From positions 299,312-363,311 of the forward strand of contig NZ_FOHW01000001.1 of assembly GCF_900111735.1 (NCBI RefSeq): a stretch of 64,000 nucleotides of DNA. The letters run 5' to 3'. Made by a program: the position numbers and the translations under genes. Shown here piece after piece: positions 1 through 8,963 of the stretch (position 1 is the stretch's first letter; each line of letters opens with the position of its first letter). Below the pieces are notes generated by a model. It made no database searches. It was not told where the DNA came from and saw only the letters and a program-made list of their open reading frames with translations. This stretch comes from Pseudomonas graminis. Its GTDB lineage: Bacteria > Pseudomonadota > Gammaproteobacteria > Pseudomonadales > Pseudomonadaceae.

Positions 1-743
1 ACATGGCCTTGCTGACCACCATGGCCAACGCCTTTGGCGCCCGCTGGTTTGACGAACAGTGGCAACCCGAGTTGACCAGCCCCGAGTGGAAAGCCGCCGC
101 CAACTTCTACGTCAACACCCTCAAAAACTACGGGCCACCCGGCGTCTCCAGTAACGGCTTCAATGAAACCCTGGCGCTGTTCAACAGCGGCAAATGCGCG
201 ATCTGGGTCGATGCCAGCGTGGCAGGCTCGTTCACCACCGACAAGGAACAGAGCCGGGTCGTGGACAGCGTGGGTTTCGCCCCGGCACCGGTTGAAGTGA
301 CCGACAAAGGGTCGTCCTGGCTGTACGCCTGGTCCCTGGCGATCCCGGCGACCTCCAAACACAAAGACGCCGCCAAGGCCTTCACCACGTGGGCCACCTC
401 CAAAGAATACATCCAGCTGGTCGCGCAGAAGGATGGCATCACCAACGTGCCGCCTGGCACCCGCACTTCCACCTACAGCGACGCCTATCTCAAGGCTGCG
501 CCGTTCGCCAAAGTGACTTTGGAGATGATGAAGCACGCCGATCCGGCGCATCCTTCGGCCAAGCCGGTGCCCTATGTCGGCATCCAGTACGTGACCATCC
601 CGGAATTTCAGGCCATCGGCACGTCCGTCGGCAAGCTCCTCTCGGCCGCGCTCACCGGCCAGACCTCCGTCGATCAAGCCCTCGCGGCCGCGCAGTCGAC
701 GACCGAGCGGGAAATGAAGCGCGCCGGTTACCCGAAGCAATAA
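1..743 (+). CDS. Polyol (sorbitol/mannitol) ABC transporter substrate-binding protein, 3' part
   Basis: The gene enters from the left edge; about 247 C-terminal residues are present, so the signal peptide and first lobe lie outside. The segment reads as a family 1 solute-binding protein: an aromatic-rich stretch near the start (the FGARWFDEQW region), an IWVDASVAGSF segment, and a C-terminal alpha-helical lobe ending AGYPKQ. This resembles SmoE/MtlE-type binding proteins of polyol importers. The next gene is a sorbitol-type dehydrogenase, which supports a polyol uptake and oxidation operon. The permease and ATPase genes are not in the window. The polyol specificity is inferred from context and overall resemblance. 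Confidence 0.75.
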   Translation, partial: MALLTTMANAFGARWFDEQWQPELTSPEWKAAANFYVNTLKNYGPPGVSSNGFNETLALFNSGKCAIWVDASVAGSFTTDKEQSRVVDSVGFAPAPVEVTDKGSSWLYAWSLAIPATSKHKDAAKAFTTWATSKEYIQLVAQKDGITNVPPGTRTSTYSDAYLKAAPFAKVTLEMMKHADPAHPSAKPVPYVGIQYVTIPEFQAIGTSVGKLLSAALTGQTSVDQALAAAQSTTEREMKRAGYPKQ

Positions 744-786
744 ACGCCCTGCCGGCAGGCCTCTGCCGCCTCTCTCTGCATGACGG

Positions 787-1572
787 ATGACTCTTTCAAT
801 GAAACGACTCGAAGGTAAAAGCGCACTGATCACAGGCTCGGCCCGGGGCATCGGACGGGCCTATGCCGAAGCCTACATTCGCGAAGGCGCGACGGTGGCC
901 ATCGCCGACATCAACCTGGAGCGCGCGACCCAAACGGCCAGCGAACTGGGCGCCAGTGCCTACGCGGTAAGGATGGATGTGACCGATCAATCGTCCATCG
1001 ACGCCGCCATTGCGGCGGTCGTCACCACCACCGGCAAGCTGGATATCCTGATCAACAACGCCGCGTTGTTTGATCTGGCGCCCATCACCGAGATCACTCG
1101 CGAGAGTTACGAGCGGCTGTTCTCCATCAATGTGGCCGGCACGTTGTTCACCCTTCAGGCGGCAGCGAAACAGATGATCGCCCAGGGTCATGGCGGCAAG
1201 ATCATCAACATGGCGAGCCAGGCCGGGCGCCGCGGCGAGGCACTGGTGGGCGTCTACTGCGCGACCAAGGCCGCCGTCATCAGCCTGACCCAATCCGCCG
1301 GACTGAACCTGATCAAGCACCGGATCAACGTCAATGCGATCGCTCCGGGCGTCGTTGACGGCGAGCACTGGGATGGCGTGGACGCGCTGTTCGCCAGACA
1401 CGAGGGCCGGCCGCTGGGCGAGAAGAAACGCCTCGTCGGCGAGGAAGTGCCCTTCGGCCGCATGGGCACCGCCGAAGACCTGACCGGCATGGCCATCTTT
1501 CTCGCGTCCACCGAGAGCGATTACGTCGTCGCCCAGACCTACAACGTTGACGGCGGCAACTGGATGAGTTGA
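787..1572 (+). CDS. SDR-family sorbitol/galactitol (L-iditol 2-) dehydrogenase
   Basis: A classical short-chain dehydrogenase of 261 aa. It has the NAD-binding GSARGIGRA loop near residue 17, an NNAA motif, the catalytic Ser in NMASQAG, and the YCATK Tyr/Lys pair. The whole sequence closely resembles Rhodobacter SmoS, including the GEHWDGVD segment and the YNVDGGNWMS end, so oxidation of a hexitol to a ketose with NAD+ is the likely reaction. It lies 44 bp after a polyol-binding-protein gene and is probably in the same operon. The start could equally be the in-frame ATG at 799 (MKRLEGK), where SmoS-type proteins begin. Confidence 0.85.
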   Translation: MTLSMKRLEGKSALITGSARGIGRAYAEAYIREGATVAIADINLERATQTASELGASAYAVRMDVTDQSSIDAAIAAVVTTTGKLDILINNAALFDLAPITEITRESYERLFSINVAGTLFTLQAAAKQMIAQGHGGKIINMASQAGRRGEALVGVYCATKAAVISLTQSAGLNLIKHRINVNAIAPGVVDGEHWDGVDALFARHEGRPLGEKKRLVGEEVPFGRMGTAEDLTGMAIFLASTESDYVVAQTYNVDGGNWMS

Positions 1573-1654
1573 GACCGAGGCGTGACCTGCAGGACATCGG
1601 TGCGTTGTTTTTGTAACGGCCTTACGCGACGCAGTGGAATCGAAGGTGCCGAAA

Positions 1655-1712
1655 CGGGCCTCTTCCCGGTTGAAGCCGATCCCACTGACTGATCGCGTAC
1701 ATCCAGTTATGA
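1655..1712. repeat. REP-like element (single, degenerate)
   Basis: The stretch contains 'cttcccggttgaagccg' followed by 'atcccactg' and 'cgcgtacatcc'. It matches, with a few changes, the right half of the REP doublets at 60.7-61.3 kb ('cttcccggctgaagccggt', then 'cgcgtgcatcc'). It lies between the dehydrogenase and the next gene, and it shows that an upstream in-frame ATG at 1634 is not a real start. Confidence 0.7.
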
Positions 1713-1744
1713 TTCACCGATCAACGAACAGGGATGCAGGTCAC

Positions 1745-2527
1745 ATGGACATCAACGAATCAGAAGCGCCCTCCACCGCCCATGGCCTTGCCGTGGACCC
1801 CGACGTGCAATTCGAATGCGTCGGGTGCGGCGCATGCTGTCGTGGCCGCTTCGTCCCTTTGACCCTCGCCGAAGCCGTAACCTGGCTCAAACGCGGGCAT
1901 TCCGTGGGGATATTGCTGGAGGCGTTCGACGAATCACTCTGGCCTGTCGACTCGCCCGAGTATGCCTACAACGCCGGGCGATCCGCGCCGGTGGCTGGCG
2001 GGTCTGGCACGCTGCGAGTGACGGTGATTCTGGCGGCCAACGCGATCCCTGAATGCCCGAACCTTCAAAAGGACGGGCTCTGCTCGGTGTACCTGGAGCG
2101 CCCGATGGTGTGCCGGATCTACCCGATGGAGATCAGCCCTTTCATTGAGCTAAAACCCCAGGCCAAGGACTGTCCGCCCGAAAGCTGGCAGCAGGGCAGC
2201 CTGTTGGCGTCGGATGTGGGGCTGGCGATGCTGGTCCAGCAATCACGCCAGACCGATCGCGAGGATGCCCATGACAAAGTCGCGTTGTGCGAAAGCCTGG
2301 GCCTGACCGTTGCCGGCTGGAAAGGCAACGGCCTGGTCATTCACCAGCCCTCGGTCGAAACGCTGCTTGCCGCCTGCGAAAGGTCCGAAGTCAGCCCCAG
2401 CCCGGCGGCTCAGCCCTGGCAGATCAAGGCAGAAGACCCGGCATTGAGGGCGTATCTGCACGCGCAGTCCCTGTCACTGGCCGACTCACCGAGCGACGCT
2501 TACATCTTCCACCCAATGGCGCGCTGA
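1745..2527 (+). CDS. YkgJ-family Cys-cluster (putative metal/Fe-S binding) protein
   Basis: About 260 aa. An N-terminal CxxCxxCC motif (ECVGCGACC) is followed about 100 residues later by a second cysteine set (CPNLQKDGLCSVY...MVCRIYP). This is the layout of the YkgJ/UPF0153 zinc- or iron-binding family. No signal peptide is visible. The start at ATG 1745 is chosen because the longer frame from 1634 would translate a REP element. The function is unknown. It appears monocistronic and ends close to the convergent dehydratase gene. Confidence 0.75.
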   Translation: MDINESEAPSTAHGLAVDPDVQFECVGCGACCRGRFVPLTLAEAVTWLKRGHSVGILLEAFDESLWPVDSPEYAYNAGRSAPVAGGSGTLRVTVILAANAIPECPNLQKDGLCSVYLERPMVCRIYPMEISPFIELKPQAKDCPPESWQQGSLLASDVGLAMLVQQSRQTDREDAHDKVALCESLGLTVAGWKGNGLVIHQPSVETLLAACERSEVSPSPAAQPWQIKAEDPALRAYLHAQSLSLADSPSDAYIFHPMAR

Positions 2528-2555
2528 CCGCCTCCCTGCTGAAACGCTTGCCGCT

Positions 2556-3512
2556 TCAGCCTATAACCCGCGCATACACCGACCGATCCACATTGCCGCC
2601 GGACAGAATCACCCCGACCGTTTTCCCTGCCATGGCCCGGCGCTCCTGAATGAGCGCCGCCAGTGCCGCGGCGCCCGCACCCTCCGCGAGGTTGTGGGTG
2701 TCGGTGTAATAAACGCGCATGGCCTCGGCGATTTCTTCTTCGCTGACGGCGACGATGCGCTGCGCCCCTGATCGATAGATGGCAAAGGCCGCAGGAATGG
2801 GTCTGCGCACGGCGAGGCCGTCGGCAAAGGTGTTCGCCGATGGGGTTTGCAAAATGGTGCCTTCCTCGAACGACCACTTGGCGGCCGCCGCCTCGGTGGA
2901 GACCACGCCAACCACCTTCGTCTTCAGGCCCAGCGCGTCGCGGGCGGCAATCACGCCGCAAATCCCGGAGCCACAGCCGATGGGCACATAAACGGTGTCC
3001 AGATCCGGCGCGGCCATGAACAACTCCAGCGCATACGTGGCCACGCCCTTGAGCAACTCGATGTGAAAGGGCGGAACCAGGTAGTGCCCATGCAGATCCG
3101 CCAGCCGCGCCGCCTCTTCCCGGGCCTCGTCGAAATCCCGGCCACATTCGATCACGGTACCGCCGAGGGCGCGCATGGCGTTGTTCTTTTCCGGCGAATT
3201 GCCTTCAGGCACCACGATCAACGCACTCAAGCCCAAGGCAGTGGCGGCCAGGGCCAGGCTTTGGCCATGATTGCCCCGGGTGGCGGTGACGATGCCGTTG
3301 ACGCTCGGGTACGTGCGTTTTAGCCAGTGCATGAAGGTAATCCCCCCGCGCACCTTGAACGCACCGGTGGGCGTGTGGTTTTCATGTTTGACCCACACCG
3401 CGCTGTTCAGCCGCTCGGCCAGCAACGGCCAGGCGTATTGAGCGGTCGGCGGCATGACCGCGTACACCTGGCGCGCAGCCTGTTCGATATCGTCGCGGGT
3501 CAGTCCGTGCAT
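2556..3512 (-). CDS. PLP-dependent threonine/serine dehydratase-like protein
   Basis: About 318 aa of fold-type II PLP enzyme. The Schiff-base lysine lies in TGAFKVRGG, a phosphate-binding glycine loop is visible in VPIGCGSGICG, and ATRGNHGQSLA is the usual substrate loop. A C-terminal GVILSGGNVD segment completes the catalytic domain, and there is no ACT regulatory domain. Candidate reactions are beta-elimination of threonine, serine or a hydroxylated analogue. The start at 3512 (MHGLTRDD) has a GAGGAG ribosome site just upstream; a longer frame to 3620 would run over the promoter of the divergent AraC gene. That neighbour probably controls it. Confidence 0.8.
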   Translation of the reverse strand: MHGLTRDDIEQAARQVYAVMPPTAQYAWPLLAERLNSAVWVKHENHTPTGAFKVRGGITFMHWLKRTYPSVNGIVTATRGNHGQSLALAATALGLSALIVVPEGNSPEKNNAMRALGGTVIECGRDFDEAREEAARLADLHGHYLVPPFHIELLKGVATYALELFMAAPDLDTVYVPIGCGSGICGVIAARDALGLKTKVVGVVSTEAAAAKWSFEEGTILQTPSANTFADGLAVRRPIPAAFAIYRSGAQRIVAVSEEEIAEAMRVYYTDTHNLAEGAGAAALAALIQERRAMAGKTVGVILSGGNVDRSVYARVIG

Positions 3513-3588
3513 GGGGGATCTCCTCGGAAATGTGGCCCAGTCTAGGCAGAGGCTCGCCGCGCCGGCTTTCAAAAAACTGACCTGACTT

Positions 3589-4428
3589 TTGCCCGCTCGC
3601 TTCATTACTATGACTGCCATGAGCCCGACAAAACGCCCACCTCACCCGCTCCCGTCTGAACCGGTTCGCCGTGTCGAGGCGGGCCCGTGGATGATCGAAT
3701 TGCTCCCCGCCGCCCGCTACGAAACCCGCTACGTGGCGACGCAGGCGGCGATCGGCTTTGCTTTCGAAAGCCAGCGCGGCGTTCACGCCATCGGCAGCGA
3801 CCGGGTGCAGCCCTTCGACGCAGTGCCTAACGGCCTGGCGTTCGTGCCTGCCGGTTGCGACGTGTTGTCGGAGTCGCCCACGGGCGGCGAATACCTGCGG
3901 CTGCTGCGCACGGACGGGCTGGCGCTGACAGGCAACCACGCTTTCAACAACCGCATTGATGCCCAGGCGATCGCCCTCGCCATGAGGATGCGCGCGGGGT
4001 TGTTGCAGGCCTCGGCGGCGGATGACTGGGAGGGCTGGGCGCTGGCTTTGGCCGACCGGATCGAGGGCAGAAACACCTTCGAAGCGCCGCTGCCAGGCAC
4101 GATAAACGGCAGCCGGATGCGCAGGCTGGATGAGTTCATCGACGCCGGCATCGACGGGTCGTTGGGGGTTCAGGCGATGGCGCAAATGCTGGGGTTGTCA
4201 GAGGGTTATTTCATGCGGGCCTTCAAAAACACCACGGGTAAAAGCCCCCACAGTTATCTGATCGACCGACGCCTGGCCAAGGCCCGAACCCTGATGCGTG
4301 AGCCTGCGGCAGGACTGGCCGAGATCGCCCTCTGCTGCGGCTTCAGCTCCCAGGCCCATATGGCGACGGCCTTTCGGCTGCGCATGGGCATCAGCCCGGC
4401 GAAGCTGCGCAGTCAGTTGTCGCCGTAA
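3589..4428 (+). CDS. AraC-family transcriptional regulator
   Basis: 279 aa as drawn; the start may be the ATG at 3610 or 3619. The C-terminal ~100 residues form the two helix-turn-helix unit of AraC/XylS: SLGVQAMAQMLGLSEGYFMRAFK (first HTH), then GLAEIALCCGFSSQAHMATAFR (second) and MGISPAKLR. The N-terminal part looks like a ligand domain without a clear cupin signature. It is divergent from the PLP dehydratase, so it is a plausible regulator of that gene. The inducer is unknown. Confidence 0.8.
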   Translation: MPARFITMTAMSPTKRPPHPLPSEPVRRVEAGPWMIELLPAARYETRYVATQAAIGFAFESQRGVHAIGSDRVQPFDAVPNGLAFVPAGCDVLSESPTGGEYLRLLRTDGLALTGNHAFNNRIDAQAIALAMRMRAGLLQASAADDWEGWALALADRIEGRNTFEAPLPGTINGSRMRRLDEFIDAGIDGSLGVQAMAQMLGLSEGYFMRAFKNTTGKSPHSYLIDRRLAKARTLMREPAAGLAEIALCCGFSSQAHMATAFRLRMGISPAKLRSQLSP

Positions 4429-4453
4429 CGCCTCACGCCTAACGCGTCACGCG

Positions 4454-5080
4454 TCACCAACCGTGTCGTTGCAGTACCGCCTTGATGACGGGATGACGAT
4501 CAATAATCCCGAGAGAGGCGTAAAACTCGGGGCGCGATCGTCCCAGATGTTCCCGCGCCCCACTCCACTGGCTGACCACGCTGGCAAGGATTTCGACAGC
4601 GCCGGGCGCATGGGGATGCCAGGCAACCGGGTTGTAAAACACATCGCTAAAAACGTCCCACTGGCTGCGGAGTTTTCTCCGGGCGCCTGCGACCAATCGG
4701 TCTAATTGATCAGGATCTGCGTCTGGCAGCCAGCGTTCCGGGTAGTCGATCAGCCCGATGGACGCGTAGCAGTTGGTGGTGATGTACGCCAATGCTCGGA
4801 GTTGTTGAGTGCGTTCAAGGGCTTCGTGAGACATGAGGCGCGACGACGGAAACTCCAGACCCAGGTGGATGAGGATGGCCGCGCTTTCGGTGAGCACGGC
4901 GCCGTCAGGGACGACCAGGGTAGGCACTTGCATCAACGGGTTCAGGTGTTTCAGCTCGTTCTGCCCCGCGCCCTCTTCCCAGGCGCTGGCAGCGACCAGT
5001 TGATAATCGGCCCCGCACAATGTGAGCGCGATCTCGATGGCTGCCGAGCCGGATCGGTTTGCACCGAATAACGTGAACAT
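4454..5080 (-). CDS. Glutathione S-transferase family protein
   Basis: About 208 aa. The N-terminal thioredoxin-like half (MFTLFGANRSGSAAIEIAL) has a serine in the position of the GSH-activating residue, and VPTLVVPDGAVLTESAAIL holds the cis-Pro and the ES pair that binds glutathione. An all-helical C-terminal half follows. The start at 5080 is preferred over 5095 because GGAGG lies about 8 nt upstream of it. It follows the DUF6434-like gene by 18 bp and is probably cotranscribed. The substrate is unknown. Confidence 0.8.
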   Translation of the reverse strand: MFTLFGANRSGSAAIEIALTLCGADYQLVAASAWEEGAGQNELKHLNPLMQVPTLVVPDGAVLTESAAILIHLGLEFPSSRLMSHEALERTQQLRALAYITTNCYASIGLIDYPERWLPDADPDQLDRLVAGARRKLRSQWDVFSDVFYNPVAWHPHAPGAVEILASVVSQWSGAREHLGRSRPEFYASLGIIDRHPVIKAVLQRHGW

Positions 5081-5098
5081 CTCGCCGCCCTCCATGGG

Positions 5099-5314
5099 TT
5101 ATCCGTTGTTGCCCTGTCGCCGTTGCCATTCATCCGCAACATCACCCAATGTCTTGCGGGTGTCGTTGCGTATCCAGGCCATGAAGTCCCGGTCAAATTT
5201 GAACGCCGGGCCGCACTGCTCGGTCAGGAAGCGGCGGACGTTTTGGGTGTTGCGGTAATCCTGCGTGACAGCGGTGTCTCTGGAAAGGGGCTCGCTGTGC
5301 CAGTCAAACGCCAT
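5099..5314 (-). CDS. Small DUF6434-like protein
   Basis: 71 aa, beginning MAFDWHSEPLS and rich in charged and aromatic residues (RNTQNVRRFLTEQCG, FKFDRDFMAWIRND). It resembles small proteins annotated as DUF6434, which often follow SAP-like domains, but this rests on memory of the pattern only. No signal peptide or membrane segment is seen. It lies directly upstream of the GST gene on the same strand. The function is unknown. Confidence 0.55.
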   Translation of the reverse strand: MAFDWHSEPLSRDTAVTQDYRNTQNVRRFLTEQCGPAFKFDRDFMAWIRNDTRKTLGDVADEWQRRQGNNG

Positions 5315-5347
5315 GGGGCAACTCCGTCAGGGGGTGAATGTGAAGGC

Positions 5348-5420
5348 AGGACCGGTTTTAGCCGGGGCGGCGAACGCGCGAAAGCGCACACCCGCGTCGC
5401 CCATGCCGGCCTCTTTTTTC
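5348..5420. repeat. Degenerate REP-like inverted pair
   Basis: 'ggaccggttttagccgggg' is followed about 40 bp later by 'gccggcctctttt'. The first half matches the REP core found at 60.7-61.3 kb with one T change; the second half is eroded. It sits in the gene-free stretch before the 5575 gene. Confidence 0.45.
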
Positions 5421-5574
5421 AAACTTGAGACATCTCAGTGGGTGGATCCCGCGCTCAGCGTAGTACAGGATTTTGCGGTTGATCCGCTGTCCAACGCCAG
5501 GGTCGCAGGATCAACCCCTCAAAAGCGTCCCGCGCCTGTTCAGACTACGACCCATGTGATTGCCTGGAGACCCG

Positions 5575-5856
5575 ATGATTCTGCACACGCCCCTGACCGA
5601 TGACGCCGGCTCTGCGCCTCAGCAGGACTGGTTCTCACCCGAGCACCACGCCCGGATCGACGAGCTGATTGCCAGGCTCAATACCAGTGACACGCGGGAA
5701 AGCGTGTCGCGATACCACGCCATGGCCGAGGGCTATTTGTTGGGACTGCTGGACAGCTATCACGTGAGCGTCGAGCACCACGATGCCGTACGCCAATACC
5801 TCCATAACTTGGCTATTGCGCGGTTGAAGGCGGTGAAACCGAAGCTGCGCAGGTGA
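5575..5856 (+). CDS. Small conserved-type hypothetical protein
   Basis: 93 aa from ATG 5575 (MILHTPLTDD), with GGAGA upstream. It is mostly helical and carries several histidines (EHHARIDELI, YHAMAEGYLLGLLDSYHVSVEHHDAVRQYL). No membrane segment, signal peptide or known motif was recognised. It is convergent with the exporter gene at 5868. The function is unknown. Confidence 0.55.
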   Translation: MILHTPLTDDAGSAPQQDWFSPEHHARIDELIARLNTSDTRESVSRYHAMAEGYLLGLLDSYHVSVEHHDAVRQYLHNLAIARLKAVKPKLRR

Positions 5857-5867
5857 GCACCCGCCGC

Positions 5868-6695
5868 TCAGCCAATGATGATCGTGCCGGCCGCAATGAC
5901 CACGCACGCGAGGATCTTGCGCACGGTCAGCGACTCGCCCAAAAACAGATACCCGAGCAACGCGGCAAACAGCACGCTGGTTTCACGCAGGGCGGACACT
6001 GCGCCCATGGGCGCGAGGGTCATGGCGTAGATGACGATGCCGTAAGCCAGCAAGGACACCACACCTCCGCCCAACGAGGCGAGCAAGCCGGGCCGGACCG
6101 TAAACAGACTGCGCGCGTCCCGCAGACAGATATAAGTGATCGGCATCAGTACGCCCCACATCGCGCACATCCAGACGGTGTAAGCCATCGGCGCGCCGGA
6201 CAGACGCCCGCCGATGCCGTCCGTCACGCTATAGGCCGCAATGAAGCAACCGGTGCCCAGCGCATAAGGAAGACTGGTCATGTCCAGTTTCCGGCCCTTG
6301 AGCGCCAGAGAAATGATCCCCGCTGACACCAGTGCAATGCCGACCATCGCGCCGGTTTCCACCACCTCCCCCGCAAATATCGACGCACATAACGTGATCA
6401 GCACCGGCGATGAACCTCGGGAGATCGGATAGGTTTGCCCGAGGTCGCCGCTGCGGTAAGTACGCACCAGAAACAGGTTGTAGCCGACATGCAGCAGCGC
6501 CGAGAGCACCGCGTAGGGCCAGCTTTCCGGCGCCGGGGCGTCGATGTACAGTGCCCCTGCAATGCTGACGATGGCCACTGCCACGCACATAATGGTCATC
6601 GACCAGAGCTTGTCGCCACCGCCGCGCAGCAAGGCATTCCAGCCAGCATGCAGCAAGGCGGCGAAGAGGATTAACAGGATGATATGAGTAGGCAT
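5868..6695 (-). CDS. EamA/DMT-family inner-membrane transporter
   Basis: 275 aa, almost wholly hydrophobic, with about ten membrane helices in two five-helix halves, as in drug/metabolite transporters. The second half contains the typical LAPMGAVSALRETSVLFAALLGYLFLGE segment, and the first half has the matching PISRGSSPVLITL segment. It probably exports an amino acid or other small metabolite. The start MPTHIILLILF at 6695 is well placed. A LysR gene follows upstream on the same strand (6773-7678), so it may control this gene. Confidence 0.8.
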   Translation of the reverse strand: MPTHIILLILFAALLHAGWNALLRGGGDKLWSMTIMCVAVAIVSIAGALYIDAPAPESWPYAVLSALLHVGYNLFLVRTYRSGDLGQTYPISRGSSPVLITLCASIFAGEVVETGAMVGIALVSAGIISLALKGRKLDMTSLPYALGTGCFIAAYSVTDGIGGRLSGAPMAYTVWMCAMWGVLMPITYICLRDARSLFTVRPGLLASLGGGVVSLLAYGIVIYAMTLAPMGAVSALRETSVLFAALLGYLFLGESLTVRKILACVVIAAGTIIIG

Positions 6696-6772
6696 GGGGC
6701 GGATCTTAGTCAGGCCGACCCAGAAAACGGAAGCGAAGTCTGCTCATTTAATCATGAGCAATTCCTCATGCT

Positions 6773-7678
6773 TCAGTCGTAACTCAGGCCCGCAGCGGTC
6801 GACTCCCTGAGCAGCCAGTTGCGAAAGCTCACCACGTGGGTCCGGGTTTCGATCCCCTTCGGGCAGACGAAGTAATAGGCCACAGGCGAGGGAAACGGCA
6901 CATCGAACAACCTGATCAAACTGCCGTCGCGCATTTCTTTTTCCACGTGTCCACTTCGAACGAGGGCGATGCCCTGCCCTAACAAGGCCGCCTCCACGGT
7001 CATGTTGGTGTCGGGAAAACGTACGCTTTCCTTGAGCGAGGTCACGCCCAGGCCGATGTTCTGAAACCACACCTCCCACTTCGGCACCAGATCCGAACCG
7101 TCCCGGGCCAACAGCGGATAGCGCAACAATTCGGCGGGCTCCCGGGGCATGCCGAAGCGTTTGAGCAAGTCAGGGCTCGCCACGGGGAAAATGTGTTCCC
7201 TGAACATGAATTCCGAGTGCAGCGCCGGGTAGTTGCCGCCACCCAGACGGATCGCGACGTCCGCCTCGCCGCTGGCGAAGTTGATGGCGGTGTCTGTGCT
7301 GTCCAGCGTGACGAGGATTTCCGGGTGAAGCTCGGCCAGATTGGGCAAGCGCGGCAACAGCCATTTGAGTGCGTAGGAATAGGTCGTACTGACCTTGAGC
7401 CTGACCCGGCCGTTCTCTTCCCGGAGGTCCGCAAGCGTCGCCTCCAGGTTCATGAAAAACGTCCGCACAATCGGCGCCAGGGCGGCACCCGCCGGTGTCA
7501 GGCTCAACGTCTTGCCGCGCTGGAACAGCTGCACGCCCCAGATGTCTTCAAGATTTTTTAATTGGTGACTCACCGCACTTTGGGTAACGTGCAGCTCCTC
7601 GGACGCGGAGGTGAACGTCCCGTGACGGGTGGCAACTTCGAAGGCGCGCAAGGTGGCGGTGGGTGGCAGGTCTCTCAT
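6773..7678 (-). CDS. LysR-family regulator, GcvA-like
   Basis: 301 aa. The N-terminal winged HTH is typical of the GcvA subgroup: LRAFEVATRHGTFTSASEELHVTQSAVSHQLKNLE. A periplasmic-binding-protein-like effector domain follows (FASGEADVAIRLGGGNYP is the usual hallmark). It is divergent from the DUF2314 gene at 7777, with about 98 bp between that may hold both promoters. The target genes are not certain; the DMT exporter lies downstream. Confidence 0.85.
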   Translation of the reverse strand: MRDLPPTATLRAFEVATRHGTFTSASEELHVTQSAVSHQLKNLEDIWGVQLFQRGKTLSLTPAGAALAPIVRTFFMNLEATLADLREENGRVRLKVSTTYSYALKWLLPRLPNLAELHPEILVTLDSTDTAINFASGEADVAIRLGGGNYPALHSEFMFREHIFPVASPDLLKRFGMPREPAELLRYPLLARDGSDLVPKWEVWFQNIGLGVTSLKESVRFPDTNMTVEAALLGQGIALVRSGHVEKEMRDGSLIRLFDVPFPSPVAYYFVCPKGIETRTHVVSFRNWLLRESTAAGLSYD

Positions 7679-7776
7679 AACATCGGGCCTCTAGGGGCAT
7701 TAACGCAGCGGCTCACGCCATGAATGACGGCTCATGGTAGAACATTATTCAGATTGAAAGAGGGAACGACTTTCTT

Positions 7777-8946
7777 ATGACCGGGCAGATCATCTACAGC
7801 GTGAAAGGCGAAAGCGACGAACTCAAGGCGGCGGTCGCCAGCGCCCAGGCCACTTTCAAGTTCTTCTGGCGTGAGCTGTCCTGGGAGGCACGCAGAATCG
7901 TCAAAAGTCTGGACATGGCGGCGGTCAAAATGTCTTTTGTGCTGGATGCCGACGACCCCGACATTCCCGCCGTCGAAAACATGTGGGTCACTGACATCGA
8001 GTTTGACGGGGAGTCCATCAGCGGTGTGCTCATGAACTCACCTCGATGGCTCTCCTCACTGAATGCGTCGGACCCGGTGACGCTGCCGCTGGAAGCCCTC
8101 AATGACTGGATGTTTGTCCGTGACGGGCATGTCTACGGGGGCTTCACCGTCGATGCGCTGCGCAGCGGAATGTCCACGGACGCCCGCGAAGCCCATGACC
8201 GCGCCTGGGGCCTGGATTTCGGAAAAGCCGGCAGCGTTGAAGTGGTGCCTGCTGAAGAAGGCCAGACGCCACGGCTGCTCTCTCGAAGTCTGGATCTCCC
8301 GCAGGACCAGAAGACGCTGGCCGCCCTGGAACGTACCGAGCACCCGATGGCGCTGAACATGCGGGGCAAAGTCGAAGAAGAGTTGGCCCAGCATCCCGAA
8401 GCGATCCACGACCTGGACGCCGAGGGGTGGCTGCTCCTGCACCGCGAAGTGCTGGCGGGCAATTACACGGTGGTTCGTGCGCTGCTGCGCCACGGTGCAG
8501 ATCCACTCACACCCAACTGCAACGGCCAGACTTCGTTGGCGCTGGCGAGCGTTGCCGGCTGGCCGCGTATCGTGGATCTGCTTGAGGGAAAGGATTCCGA
8601 CGAGTCGGGGCCGATCGAACCCAAAGGTTTTCCGGCCTGGCCCATCGGACTGGCGCTGGTGGTGCCCGCACTCGCGTGCCTCTACTACCTGGTGGTTGAA
8701 CCCTTGCGAGCAGCCGCCGCGGGCCATAGTGTGCAGATTCAGGGGCCCGTGAGCTTCGCGGGCGCGCTGCTTCTGTTCGGCTATGGATGGGTCTGCTTTA
8801 GCCCCTGGTATTTCAGATTGCGCGCACGCACGCCCCAGGCAGGAGGCAGTCGCGTCCTGGATATTGTTGCGGTGATAAGTCTGCTGGTACTTGGTTTTGT
8901 GCTGCATGACTGTCTAGAGAGCTACGTCATTGGCCTTCGACGCTGA
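7777..8946 (+). CDS. DUF2314 - ankyrin - membrane-anchor protein
   Basis: 389 aa in three parts. Residues ~15-115 fit DUF2314: a FWREL region, ENMWVTDIEFDGESISGVLMNSP, then YGGFTVDALRSGM. Residues ~190-275 look like two or three ankyrin-like repeats (GWLLLHREVLAGNYTVVRALLRHGADPLTPNCNGQTSLALA). Residues ~285-385 hold three hydrophobic helices. The likely arrangement is a cytosolic head on an inner-membrane tail. DUF2314 has no settled function. Together with its composite architecture, this leaves the role open. Confidence 0.7.
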   Translation: MTGQIIYSVKGESDELKAAVASAQATFKFFWRELSWEARRIVKSLDMAAVKMSFVLDADDPDIPAVENMWVTDIEFDGESISGVLMNSPRWLSSLNASDPVTLPLEALNDWMFVRDGHVYGGFTVDALRSGMSTDAREAHDRAWGLDFGKAGSVEVVPAEEGQTPRLLSRSLDLPQDQKTLAALERTEHPMALNMRGKVEEELAQHPEAIHDLDAEGWLLLHREVLAGNYTVVRALLRHGADPLTPNCNGQTSLALASVAGWPRIVDLLEGKDSDESGPIEPKGFPAWPIGLALVVPALACLYYLVVEPLRAAAAGHSVQIQGPVSFAGALLLFGYGWVCFSPWYFRLRARTPQAGGSRVLDIVAVISLLVLGFVLHDCLESYVIGLRR

Positions 8947-8963
8947 CGTGGCGTAACGCAACC

